Under the pieces are notes generated by a model. That model worked only from the letters and a program-made list of their open reading frames with translations. It was not told where the DNA came from and did no database searches. A DNA stretch of 50,094 nucleotides from Lentzea kentuckyensis (GTDB lineage: Bacteria; Actinomycetota; Actinomycetes; Mycobacteriales; Pseudonocardiaceae), in NCBI RefSeq assembly GCF_002150765.1, contig NZ_MUYM01000088.1:1-50094 (forward strand), read 5' to 3'. Positions within the stretch are counted from its first letter, which is position 1. Each line of letters starts with the position of its first letter. Below, one piece after another: positions 1 through 8,506 of this stretch. The position numbers were made by a program, and so were the translations under genes.

Positions 1-1
1 C

Positions 2-100
2 GAAAGCGATACGAAGCACTCACACGCGAGCGCGCTGGATTCAGCGGTGTCGGTGGAGCAGCGAGTGGTGCAGGCCGAACAGCAGCGCCTTGGGCTCTAG
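2..100 (+). CDS. possible 3' end of a gene cut by the window edge
   Basis: One plus frame is open from the first bases and ends at TAG 98-100. The visible tail is hydrophilic and helical (it ends SVEQRVVQAEQQRLGL) and looks more protein-like than the other frames. The stop codon lies inside the CTAG that begins the inverted-repeat element at 97-320, so that element sits exactly at the end of this reading frame. Too little is present to name a product. It could be a chance open frame. Confidence 0.35.
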   Translation, partial: ESDTKHSHASALDSAVSVEQRVVQAEQQRLGL

Positions 101-320
101 TAGTGCTTTGTCGGGTCCGGAGGGACGGACTTCCGCGACAGCGGGCACAGGCGACCCCGGTGGTCGCGCTCTCACGATGCTGCACCTGTAAGTTGGTTGT
201 AGTTACGAGCCGATGTAATCGATTGCAGATCACCTCAACTACCACCAACTGCGCTGGTAGTGGCCATGGGAGCGCAAGGCCCGCTGCGCAGGTCCAGGCA
301 ACCCGACAAAGCACTACTAG
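97..320. mobile_element. MITE-like element with 16-bp perfect terminal inverted repeats and CTAG flanks
   Basis: Positions 101-116 (TAGTGCTTTGTCGGGT) are the exact reverse complement of 301-316, and both ends are bounded by CTAG (97-100 and 317-320). CTAG fits the 4-bp YTAR/YTAG target duplications known for IS5- and IS701-type elements. Inside is a second nested inverted repeat, 191-204 against 237-250 with 13 of 14 matching, around an AT-richer core. No transposase frame is present, so this is a short non-autonomous element or a collapsed IS. It lies between the reading-frame end at 100 and the stop of the small gene at 325. Confidence 0.7.
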
Positions 321-324
321 AACG

Positions 325-573
325 TCACCGGGCAGGCGTGAGACCGACGGTCTGCTGAATGGGCATCTGCACACCAACGGCCGTAAGCGCCAGCTCACGG
401 GCGGCGCGGCGTGCGGTCAGCACGGCGAGATGGGCGTGCACGGTCGAGGTGCGGCTGAGATCTTCATACGCTGCCGCGGCGGCCTCGAAGATCACGTCGT
501 TCGCCACCCGGTCACCGAAGCGGTGGGTCAGGTCCGCGATCGCCTGACGGAGTTGAGCGTCCGAGTTCAGCAT
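325..573 (-). CDS. small three-helix-bundle dimerization-domain protein
   Basis: This 82-residue product starts at ATG 571-573. It has alternating amphipathic helices and the pattern RFGDRV..DVIFEAAAAAYEDL....VHAHLAVLTARRAARELA. This resembles the actinobacterial three-helix-bundle dimerization proteins, short soluble proteins of unknown function with an RFP/RFG start and an ERRAR-like end. It follows the CHAT-like gene on the same strand after about 30 bases, so the two are probably co-transcribed. An in-frame GTG at 589-591 is an alternative start; neither has a clear ribosome binding site. The inverted-repeat element begins 5 bp past its stop. Confidence 0.6.
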   Translation of the reverse strand: MLNSDAQLRQAIADLTHRFGDRVANDVIFEAAAAAYEDLSRTSTVHAHLAVLTARRAARELALTAVGVQMPIQQTVGLTPAR

Positions 574-605
574 GTCTGCGAAAACGACCACTGGGCGTCG
601 GCGGT

Positions 606-2504
606 TCACCTCAGACGCAAATCCGCCCCGGCGTGCAGCGCGTACGCGAGCCCCAGGACGTTGCCGCGGCCGAGCATCTCCCAGCGGGTGCGCCGCAACG
701 CCTCCCCCGCGGGCATCCCCTCGGCCAGCCTGGCCAGCAGCATGCCGCTCACCCACCCCGCCATGCCCTGGTCGACCGCCACCTCGGGACAGATCACGCC
801 CGCGGCGCCCGCCCCGTTCACCAAGGCGTCCACGAGGCCGGTCGGCGACGACGTCACCACCAGCGGCCGGTGCGGCCAGCCCTCGATCTCGAACGCCTCC
901 AGGACACCCTCGTCGTAGACCAGGTGCACCACGTCCGCGCGCTCGTCCGTCAACGCCCGTGCCAGCCCCGCCGGGCTGACGTAGGCCGACGAGATCGACT
1001 CCGGCGGCAGGAACGACATCAGCTCGGCCACGTGCCGCTGGGTGAGCGTCCGGTCCAGATCGGGATCGACGGCCAGCGCCACCGAGACCGGGCGCGTTCC
1101 CGGCGCGATCTGCCACGCGAGCGGGCCGGCCGGTTGCTCCAGCACGCTCGACAGGCCCCAGAAACCGAAGGGGCACAACACGTTTCCGCTGTGGTCCGGC
1201 TCCGGGCACTGCGCGGGCACCGGTCCGCCGGCACCGAACGGCCCGAACCGCGCCACGGACGCGCACAGCCGATACGGCCCCTCGGTGAACGGCAGGTCGT
1301 AGACGAGCGCCCACGGCACCCGCGTGTGACCGGCCACCGTGATCACCCCGCCGCGCCGGACCGCCGCACCCAGTCGTCCACACAGCTCGGCACCCCGCAC
1401 GGCCGCGGCGGCGAGATCCGCGCAGAAGCCCGGGAAGTCCTTGCCGTACCAGGGATCGAGCCCCGACACCGCCGGCACCGAACACGAAAGGTCGAGGCTG
1501 ACCCACGACGGCACGCCGCCCGCCGCGACCAGCGCCCGTTCGCCGAGCACCAGGATCGAGGCCACCCGCGACGACAACGGCGCGAGGTCGGCGAACGTCC
1601 GCGACAAGCGGAACCGAAGCCGGACCTGCGACTCCCCCGCCCCGACCGGCAGCACCACCCGCTGGACGTGCACCGGCACCACACCGCGATAGATGACCAG
1701 CTCACCGCTCCACGGCACGGACGCGTACGGCGTGGTCACCGGGAAGCTCACCCACGGACTGGGGCCCTCCGCCGGCAGCACGAACGACTCGGCCTGCACG
1801 TCACGGCCGGTCATGCCGAGCACCGCGCGCAACTCCAGGTCGCCCGGCAGGGCGGCGGCATGCGCCCCGACGCGCACCCACACCTCGTAGGAAGCACCGG
1901 GCCGCAGGACTCCCGCGATCCCCTCGGTCGCGCCGGGCAACGCCACCACGACGGTCACCGCGCGGTCCTCGACCACGACCGGCTCCGGCAACGCGGTGTA
2001 GCGGACCATCCGGCGTCGTTCCAGCTCACCGAACTGCCAGATGGCGTCCTCGACGCGGCCCTCGCCCGGACCGGACGGCTCCGCGAGGACGACGTGCGGC
2101 GCGCTCCACCCCATCAGCACCGACGCGGTGTCCACTCCGGACACCCACGTGTGCGCGGCGGTGAACAGCAGGACCGGGCGCGACCGGCGCAGCGCCTGCA
2201 CGACCGCGGTGGTGTCCCAGGAGCGCGTGTCGTGCAACGCCACCACGTCGCCGGGGACGTCCGTGATCGACGGCAGTTCGGCGGCCGACGAGAAGTGCCG
2301 GAGATCCAGCACGGCGAACTTCAGGACCCGCACCCGTGTGGCGACCGCGGTGGACGCCGCGTGACCAGGCACGAGCCCCTTGCTGACCAGCGCCCAGCCG
2401 CCCGGATCGGTCAGGACGACGAGCGAGCGGCCAGGAACGAACGCGGCGGCGAAGTCGAGCGGCGAGCCTTCACCACCGGTGACGGTGAACTCAACGGGCG
2501 CCAC
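606..2504 (-). CDS. CHAT-domain-like protein with apparently lost catalytic residues
   Basis: About 632 residues. The C-terminal part shows the CHAT (caspase-HetF-associated) fold signature: a late beta-turn block ending GVICPEVAV, a helix with W...ML.ARLAEGMPAGEALR, and the closing block GRGNVLGLAYALHAGADLRL. The segment that normally carries the catalytic His (HFxxHG) reads VVHLVYDEG at about residues 525-533. The segment that normally carries the catalytic Cys (LSACxSG) reads VVTSSPTG. Both catalytic residues therefore seem replaced. The N-terminal 400 residues are beta-rich with no family I can name. I chose GTG 2502-2504, which lies 22 bp after the ctaB stop; an upstream ATG at 2543 would overlap ctaB. 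Probably transcribed with ctaB. Confidence 0.7.
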   Translation of the reverse strand: MAPVEFTVTGGEGSPLDFAAAFVPGRSLVVLTDPGGWALVSKGLVPGHAASTAVATRVRVLKFAVLDLRHFSSAAELPSITDVPGDVVALHDTRSWDTTAVVQALRRSRPVLLFTAAHTWVSGVDTASVLMGWSAPHVVLAEPSGPGEGRVEDAIWQFGELERRRMVRYTALPEPVVVEDRAVTVVVALPGATEGIAGVLRPGASYEVWVRVGAHAAALPGDLELRAVLGMTGRDVQAESFVLPAEGPSPWVSFPVTTPYASVPWSGELVIYRGVVPVHVQRVVLPVGAGESQVRLRFRLSRTFADLAPLSSRVASILVLGERALVAAGGVPSWVSLDLSCSVPAVSGLDPWYGKDFPGFCADLAAAAVRGAELCGRLGAAVRRGGVITVAGHTRVPWALVYDLPFTEGPYRLCASVARFGPFGAGGPVPAQCPEPDHSGNVLCPFGFWGLSSVLEQPAGPLAWQIAPGTRPVSVALAVDPDLDRTLTQRHVAELMSFLPPESISSAYVSPAGLARALTDERADVVHLVYDEGVLEAFEIEGWPHRPLVVTSSPTGLVDALVNGAGAAGVICPEVAVDQGMAGWVSGMLLARLAEGMPAGEALRRTRWEMLGRGNVLGLAYALHAGADLRLR

Positions 2505-2526
2505 AGCCGTACGACTTGAGGTGCAG

Positions 2527-3450
2527 CTAGAACGGCCAGCCAAGCACCGGCAACCCGACCACGGCGTCCACGGCGAGACCGCAGAACACGAGCATCAGGT
2601 AGAGGTTCGACATGTGGAAGAACTTCATGGTGTTCGTGGACCCGCCGCGGCGAACAACGTTGTGCAGTTTGTGCGCGAAGACGGCGAACCACACGCCGGA
2701 CAGGGCCGCCACCGCCACGTAGATCCAGGAGGTGACGGGGGCGAGGGCGAGCGTGCAGACGACCGTGATCCAGCTGTAGATGACGATCTGCCGCGTCACC
2801 TGCTGAGCTGTGGCCACCACGGGCAGCATCGGCACGCCTGCTCGCGCGTAGTCCTCCTTGAACTTCATGGCGAGGGCCCAGGTGTGCGGCGGAGTCCAGA
2901 AGAAGATGACGCCGAACATCACGAGGGCCGGCCACTCCACCGTGCCCGTCACCGCGCTCCAGCCGATGATCACCGGCATGCAGCCCGCCATGCCGCCCCA
3001 GATGATGTTCTGGGAGGTCCGGCGCTTGAGCACGAGCGTGTACACGAAGATGTAGAACAGGATGGTCGCCACGGCGAAGGCGGCCGACATGAGGTTGACG
3101 AAGATCCAGAGGAACGCGAACGAGACGACGCCGAGCACGATGCCGAAGATCAGGGCGTTGCGCGGCGGGATGGCGTTCTGCGCGAGCGGCCGGGCCGTGG
3201 TCCGCTTCATGACGGAGTCGATGTCGGCGTCGACGAAGCAGTTGAGGGCATTTGCCGACCCCGCGGCGAGAGTGCCGCCGGTGAGCGTGCAGGCGATCAG
3301 CCACAGCGGCGGGAGGCCGTGCTGGGCCAGGAGCATCGCGGGGATCGTGGTGATCAGCAGGAGCTCGATGACCCGCGGTTTGGTGAGCGCCACGTAGGCG
3401 CCAACAACCTGACGAGGCGACCTGGCAGGGGCCTCGAGGACGGCACTCAT
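2527..3450 (-). CDS. ctaB: protoheme IX farnesyltransferase (heme O synthase)
   Basis: CtaB attaches a farnesyl group to the vinyl side chain of protoheme IX to make heme O for aa3-type terminal oxidases. The 307-residue protein has about eight hydrophobic segments. It carries the UbiA-superfamily allylic-diphosphate motif NCFVDADIDSVMKRTTARPL near residues 69-88, and the second acidic cluster region around FFWTPPHTWALAMKFKEDY. Length and start (MSAVLEAP) are normal for actinobacterial CtaB. It is divergent from tkt, the arrangement usual in Actinobacteria. Confidence 0.97.
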   Translation of the reverse strand: MSAVLEAPARSPRQVVGAYVALTKPRVIELLLITTIPAMLLAQHGLPPLWLIACTLTGGTLAAGSANALNCFVDADIDSVMKRTTARPLAQNAIPPRNALIFGIVLGVVSFAFLWIFVNLMSAAFAVATILFYIFVYTLVLKRRTSQNIIWGGMAGCMPVIIGWSAVTGTVEWPALVMFGVIFFWTPPHTWALAMKFKEDYARAGVPMLPVVATAQQVTRQIVIYSWITVVCTLALAPVTSWIYVAVAALSGVWFAVFAHKLHNVVRRGGSTNTMKFFHMSNLYLMLVFCGLAVDAVVGLPVLGWPF

Positions 3451-3558
3451 CGTGTGAACGCTCCTCGCATCGCAGAGGTGTGAAAACCAGCGACTGATGG
3501 TAACCGCGCAAAGAATTCACAGCCCGTTCGGGTGCTGGTGTGCCCCGGCACACACCCA

Positions 3559-3595
3559 CCTGAGACCTTTCAGAGCAACATCTGAATCTCTCAGG
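3559..3595. promoter_or_regulatory. nested palindrome in the ctaB-tkt divergent spacer
   Basis: Outer arms CCTGAGA (3559-3565) and TCTCAGG (3589-3595) enclose inner arms TTCAGA (3569-3574) and TCTGAA (3581-3586). A separate 7-bp stem, GTGTGCC/GGCACAC, lies at 3538-3553. The 242-bp spacer must hold both divergent promoters, so these are candidate operators or 5'-leader structures for the pentose-phosphate operon. I could not place a convincing -35/-10 pair. Confidence 0.35.
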
Positions 3596-3692
3596 ACTAG
3601 GCTGGCCGGTGGACGAGGGAGAGATGCGGGTCAGGCCGTTCGGGATCGATCAAGCCTGCCCGCCCTAGCGACAAGAGTGGAGCTGTAAGTCC

Positions 3693-5777
3693 GTGACCGT
3701 CACCGACGACATCACCCGGCTCACGAAGGCCGATCTGCCTGACGACTGGACGGAGCTGGACAAGCGCGCCGTCGACACCGCGCGGTTGCTCGCTGCGGAC
3801 GCGGTGCAGAAGGTCGGCAACGGGCACCCCGGCACCGCCATGAGCCTCGCGCCGCTGGCGTACACGCTGTTCCAGCGCGTCCTGCGGCACGACCCCGCCG
3901 ACCCGGACTGGATCGGCCGCGACCGGTTCGTGCTGTCCGCGGGCCACTCCAGCCTGACGCTGTACGTGCAGCTGTTCCTCTCCGGCTACGGCCTGGAGCT
4001 GGACGACCTGAAGGCGTTGCGCACGTGGGGTTCCAAGACCCCCGGCCACCCCGAGCACGGGCACACCAGGGGCGTCGAGATCACGACCGGCCCGCTGGGC
4101 TCCGGTCTCGCCTCCGCCGTGGGCATGGCCATGGCCGCCCGCCGCGAGCGCGGCCTGTTCGACCCGGACGCCGCGCCGGGCGAGAGCCCGTTCGACCACA
4201 ACATCTACGTGATCGCCTCCGACGGTGACATCGAGGAGGGCGTCACCTCCGAGGCCTCGTCGCTGGCCGGCACGCAGCAGCTCGGCAACCTGGTCGTCTT
4301 CTACGACGACAACAAGATCTCGATCGAGGACGACACGACGATCGCGCTGTCCGAGGACACCGCGAAGCGCTACGAGGCCTACGGCTGGCACGTCCAGGTC
4401 GTCGAGTCCGGCGAGAACGTCAAGGGCATCCTCCAGGCGATCGAGAACGCCAAGGCCGAGACCGAGCGTCCCTCGTTCATCCTGCTGCGCACGATCATCG
4501 GCTACCCGGCGCCGACCAAGCAGAACACCGGTGCCGCGCACGGTGCCGCGCTGGGCGCCGACGAGGTCAAGGCCACCAAGGAGATCCTCGGCTTCGACCC
4601 GGAGCAGACCTTCGAGGTCACCGACGAGGTCCTGAACCACACCCGCGAGGTCGTCAAGCGCGGCGAGCACGCCAAGGCGCAGTGGCAGACCTCGTTCGAC
4701 GCGTGGGCCTCGGCCAACCCGGAGAACAAGGCGCTGCTGGACCGCCTGGTCGCCCGTCAGCTGCCCGACGGCTGGGCCGACGCGCTGCCGGTGTACCCGG
4801 TGGACGCCAAGGGCGTGCCGACCCGCAAGGCCTCCGGTGAGGTGATCAACGCCCTCGCCGCCGCGCTGCCGGAGCTGTGGGGCGGTTCGGCCGACCTCGC
4901 CGAGTCGAACCTGACGACCATCAAGGGCGCCAAGTCGTTCGGCCCGGAGTCGATCTCCACCGGCATGTGGAAGGCCGACCCGTACGGCCGCGTGCTGCAC
5001 TTCGGTGTCCGCGAGCACGCGATGGGCGCCATCCTCAACGGCATCGCGCTGCACGGCCCGACCCGTCCGTTCGGTGGCACGTTCCTCGTGTTCTCCGACT
5101 ACATGCGCCCGTCGGTGCGTCTCGCGGCGATCATGCAGGCCGCCGTCACGTACGTGTGGACGCACGACTCCATCGGCCTGGGCGAGGACGGCCCGACGCA
5201 CCAGCCGATCGAGCACCTCGCCGCCCTGCGCGCGATCCCGGACTTCGCGGTCGTCCGCCCCGGCGACGGCAACGAGACCGCGTACGCGTGGAAGGCCGTG
5301 CTGGAGCAGTTCGGCCCGGTCGGCCTCGCGCTGACCCGCCAGAACGTCCCGACGCTCGAAGGCACCTCCGCCGAGGGCGTGAAGCGCGGTGGTTACGTGC
5401 TCTTCGGTGACGAGAACCCCGAGATCGTGATCATCGGCACTGGCTCCGAACTGCAGATGGCGTACGAGGCTGGAAAGGTTCTGCAGGGCGAGGGCGTTGC
5501 AGTGCGTGTGGTCTCCATGCCGTCGCTCGACTGGTTCGAGAAGCAGGACGCCGAGTACCGCGAGTCGGTCATCCCGTCGTCGGTGAAGGCACGCGTCGCG
5601 GTCGAAGCGGGCATCGCGCAGCCGTGGTACCGCCACGTCGGCGACGCGGGCGAGATCGTGTCGATCGAGCACTTCGGCGCCTCGGCCGACTACCAGACGT
5701 TGTTCAAGGAGTTCGGCTTCACGACGGAGAACGTCGTCGCCGCCGCCCGCCGTTCCCTTGACCGAGTGAGGGGTTAA
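3693..5777 (+). CDS. tkt: transketolase
   Basis: A 694-residue thiamine-diphosphate enzyme of the non-oxidative pentose phosphate pathway, moving two-carbon units between sugar phosphates. Visible family motifs are NGHPGTAMSLAPLAY near residue 45, the ThDP/Mg block SDGDIEEGVTSEASSLAG with FYDDN after it, and the pyrimidine-domain segment GLGEDGPTHQPIEHLAALR. Start is GTG 3693. First gene of a six-gene plus-strand operon (tkt-tal-pgi-zwf-opcA-pgl); the tal start follows 4 bp after the stop. Confidence 0.97.
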   Translation: MTVTDDITRLTKADLPDDWTELDKRAVDTARLLAADAVQKVGNGHPGTAMSLAPLAYTLFQRVLRHDPADPDWIGRDRFVLSAGHSSLTLYVQLFLSGYGLELDDLKALRTWGSKTPGHPEHGHTRGVEITTGPLGSGLASAVGMAMAARRERGLFDPDAAPGESPFDHNIYVIASDGDIEEGVTSEASSLAGTQQLGNLVVFYDDNKISIEDDTTIALSEDTAKRYEAYGWHVQVVESGENVKGILQAIENAKAETERPSFILLRTIIGYPAPTKQNTGAAHGAALGADEVKATKEILGFDPEQTFEVTDEVLNHTREVVKRGEHAKAQWQTSFDAWASANPENKALLDRLVARQLPDGWADALPVYPVDAKGVPTRKASGEVINALAAALPELWGGSADLAESNLTTIKGAKSFGPESISTGMWKADPYGRVLHFGVREHAMGAILNGIALHGPTRPFGGTFLVFSDYMRPSVRLAAIMQAAVTYVWTHDSIGLGEDGPTHQPIEHLAALRAIPDFAVVRPGDGNETAYAWKAVLEQFGPVGLALTRQNVPTLEGTSAEGVKRGGYVLFGDENPEIVIIGTGSELQMAYEAGKVLQGEGVAVRVVSMPSLDWFEKQDAEYRESVIPSSVKARVAVEAGIAQPWYRHVGDAGEIVSIEHFGASADYQTLFKEFGFTTENVVAAARRSLDRVRG

Positions 5778-5781
5778 GAAG

Positions 5782-6894
5782 TTGAGCAAGCCGAATCTCG
5801 CCGCACTGTCCGGCGCGGGCGTCTCCATCTGGCTGGACGACCTGTCGCGTGAGCGGCTCACCAGCGGCAACCTGGACGAGCTGATCCGCGACTGGAACGT
5901 CGTCGGTGTCACGACGAACCCGACGATCTTCGCGGGCGCGCTCTCGAAGGGCGAGTCCTACGACGAGCAGGTCCGGGAGCTCGCGAACCGGGGTGCCGAC
6001 ACCGAGGCGACCATCCGCGAGGTCACCACGACGGACGTGCGCAACGCATGCGACAAGTTCCGCGACATCTACAACTCGACCAACGGTGTGGACGGCCGCG
6101 TCTCCATCGAGGTCGACCCGCGCCTGGCGTTCGACACGGACAAGACCGTGGCCGAGGCGCAGGACCTGTGGAAGACCGTGGACCGGCCGAACCTGCTGGT
6201 GAAGATCCCGGCCACCGAGGCGGGTCTCCCGGCGATCACCAAGACGATCGCCGAGGGCATCAGCGTCAACGTCACGCTGATCTTCTCCACCGAGCGCTAC
6301 CAGGCCGTCATGGACGCCTACCTCGCCGGCCTGGAGCAGGCCAAGGCGAACGGCCACGACCTGCGCTCGATCCACAGCGTGGCGTCGTTCTTCGTGTCGC
6401 GTGTGGACACTGAGATCGACAAGCGCCTCGACGAGATCGGTACGGACGAGGCCAAGGCTCTGCGCGGCAAGGCTGCTCTCGCCAACGCGTGGATCGCCTA
6501 CGGCGCGTTCGAGAAGACCTTCCAGGGCTCGCGCTGGGAGGCTTTGAAGGCCGACGGCGCCAACGCGCAGCGTCCGCTGTGGGCGTCGACCGGTGTGAAG
6601 GACCCGAGCTACTCCCCCACCCTCTACGTCGACCAGCTCGTCGTGAACGACGTCGTGAACACGATGCCGGAGAAGACGCTGCACGCCGTCGCCGACGGGG
6701 GCAAGATCGCGGGTGACACGGTCACCGGACGCGCCGCAGAGGGCCAGGAGGTGTTCGACCAGCTCGCCGCCGTGGGAATCGACCTCGAGGACGTGTTCAA
6801 GGTCCTGGAGACCGAGGGCGTCGAGAAGTTCGAGAAGTCCTGGGAAGAGTTGCTCGAGACGGTGACGAACCAACTGGCTCAACTGAAGGGCTGA
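5782..6894 (+). CDS. tal: transaldolase
   Basis: A 370-residue class I aldolase-type enzyme moving a three-carbon dihydroxyacetone unit between sedoheptulose-7-phosphate and glyceraldehyde-3-phosphate. It has the TTNPTIFAGAL motif near residue 45 and the Schiff-base lysine in RPNLLVKIPATEAG. Length fits the long actinobacterial/plant-like form. The start is a rare TTG at 5782, supported by a GAGGGG ribosome binding site at 5768-5773 that overlaps the end of tkt. Translation is therefore probably coupled to tkt. Confidence 0.95.
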   Translation: MSKPNLAALSGAGVSIWLDDLSRERLTSGNLDELIRDWNVVGVTTNPTIFAGALSKGESYDEQVRELANRGADTEATIREVTTTDVRNACDKFRDIYNSTNGVDGRVSIEVDPRLAFDTDKTVAEAQDLWKTVDRPNLLVKIPATEAGLPAITKTIAEGISVNVTLIFSTERYQAVMDAYLAGLEQAKANGHDLRSIHSVASFFVSRVDTEIDKRLDEIGTDEAKALRGKAALANAWIAYGAFEKTFQGSRWEALKADGANAQRPLWASTGVKDPSYSPTLYVDQLVVNDVVNTMPEKTLHAVADGGKIAGDTVTGRAAEGQEVFDQLAAVGIDLEDVFKVLETEGVEKFEKSWEELLETVTNQLAQLKG

Positions 6895-6901
6895 TCACGA
6901 A

Positions 6902-8506
6902 GTGACCTCCGTCGAAATCGTGAGGTCACCGAACGCCGACCAGGTCAGCATCATCGCTGCTGACCTGGTCGCGGATTCGGTGCCGAGCAAGCTGACCGCG
7001 CAGGACCCGACCCTGTGGGGGCCGGAAGCCGAGTCCGAGGCGAGCATCCGCCTGTCGTGGACGACGTTGCACGAGACGTCCCGAGCACTGCTCCCCGAAC
7101 TCGTGGCCCTGCGCGCCGAACTGCACGCCGAGGGCGTCGACCGCGTGGTGCTCGCCGGAATGGGCGGCTCGTCGCTGGCCCCCGAGGTGATCACGCGGAC
7201 GCGGAACGTGCCGCTGATCGTGCTGGACACCACCGATCCCGCCCAGGTCGCCGACGCTCTCGCCGGTGACCTCGAGCGCACGGTGATCGTGGTGTCGTCC
7301 AAGTCCGGTGGGACCGTCGAGACCGACAGCCACCGGCGCATCTTCGAGAAGGCTTTCGCCGACGCGGGCATCGACGCCGCGTCGCGCATCGTGGTGGTCA
7401 CCGACCCCGGTTCGCCCCTGCAGAAGGCGTCCGAGGAAGCGGGCTACCGCAAGGTGTTCCTGGCCGACCCGAACGTCGGCGGCCGGTACTCGGCGCTGAC
7501 CGCGTTCGGTCTCGTGCCCTCGTACCTCGCCGGCGCGGACGTCGAGTCGCTGCTCGACGAGGCCGCCGAGGCCGCGAAGCTCGTGTCCGAGGACTCGGTC
7601 GAGAACCCCGCGGTCGTCCTGGCCGCGATCTTCGGCGCCGCGCACGCGAACGGTGCCGAGAAGATCGTGTTCGCCGACACCGGGTCCGGCATCGTCGGGT
7701 TCGGTGACTGGGCCGAGCAGCTGATCGCCGAGTCGACCGGCAAGAACGGCACCGGCCTGCTGCCGGTCGTCGTCGAGGGCCCCGGCGCTCCCGGCTTCGT
7801 GGACGCGCGTTCGGACGCCACGACCGTGGCGATCGGACCGGCCACCGGTTCCGCCAACATCGCGGTCGAGGGCAAGCTCGGCGCGCAGATGCTGCTGTGG
7901 GAGTACGCGACCGCGCTCGTCGGCCGGGTGCTCGGCATCAACCCGTTCGACCAGCCCGACGTCGAGGCCGCGAAGAAGGCCGCCCGCGCACTGCTCGACG
8001 CGCCGGTCGCCTCCTCGTCCGCACCGTCCTTCGTGGACGGACCGGTCGAGGGTCACGGCACCGACTGGGCGCCGCGCAAGGTCGACACCGTCGCGGAAGC
8101 GCTTGCGGCGCTGGTTGAAGTGGCGCCCGACCACGGCTACATCTCCGTTCAGGCGTACTTGGACAGGATCGACGACGCGTCGTTCGAGCTGCTCCGTGCG
8201 GAGATCGCGAAGAGGACGCACCTGCAGACCACCTTCGGCTGGGGTCCGCGCTTCCTGCACTCGACCGGCCAGTACCACAAGGGCGGTCACCAGAACGGCG
8301 TGTTCATCCAGATCACCGGCGAGTCCGGCGACGACCTGGAGGTGCCCGGCCGTCCCTACACGCTCGCGCAGCTGCAGCTCGCGCAGGCGCTCGGCGACGG
8401 TCAGGTGCTGATCGAACACGGTCGCCCGGTGCTGCGGCTTCACCTCGAAGACCGCATCGCAGGTCTGGCCCAGCTCGTCGAGGCAGTCCAGGAGGACGGT
8501 TCGTGA
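6902..8506 (+). CDS. pgi: glucose-6-phosphate isomerase
   Basis: A 534-residue sugar isomerase interconverting glucose-6-phosphate and fructose-6-phosphate. SIS-type segments are visible: VVLAGMGGSSLAPEV near residues 80-95, VVSSKSGGTVETDS, and the C-terminal QTTFGWGPRFLHSTGQYHKGG. It is the variant found next to tal and zwf in Actinobacteria, sometimes fused to tal; here it is separate. GTG start 7 bp after the tal stop. Its TGA overlaps the zwf GTG by 4 bp. Confidence 0.94.
   Translation: MTSVEIVRSPNADQVSIIAADLVADSVPSKLTAQDPTLWGPEAESEASIRLSWTTLHETSRALLPELVALRAELHAEGVDRVVLAGMGGSSLAPEVITRTRNVPLIVLDTTDPAQVADALAGDLERTVIVVSSKSGGTVETDSHRRIFEKAFADAGIDAASRIVVVTDPGSPLQKASEEAGYRKVFLADPNVGGRYSALTAFGLVPSYLAGADVESLLDEAAEAAKLVSEDSVENPAVVLAAIFGAAHANGAEKIVFADTGSGIVGFGDWAEQLIAESTGKNGTGLLPVVVEGPGAPGFVDARSDATTVAIGPATGSANIAVEGKLGAQMLLWEYATALVGRVLGINPFDQPDVEAAKKAARALLDAPVASSSAPSFVDGPVEGHGTDWAPRKVDTVAEALAALVEVAPDHGYISVQAYLDRIDDASFELLRAEIAKRTHLQTTFGWGPRFLHSTGQYHKGGHQNGVFIQITGESGDDLEVPGRPYTLAQLQLAQALGDGQVLIEHGRPVLRLHLEDRIAGLAQLVEAVQEDGS

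Noticed and set aside
3597..5912. Long minus-strand open frame of about 771 codons opposite tkt
   Set aside because: Codon-bias shadow of tkt; no family features and it runs across the tkt-tal junction.
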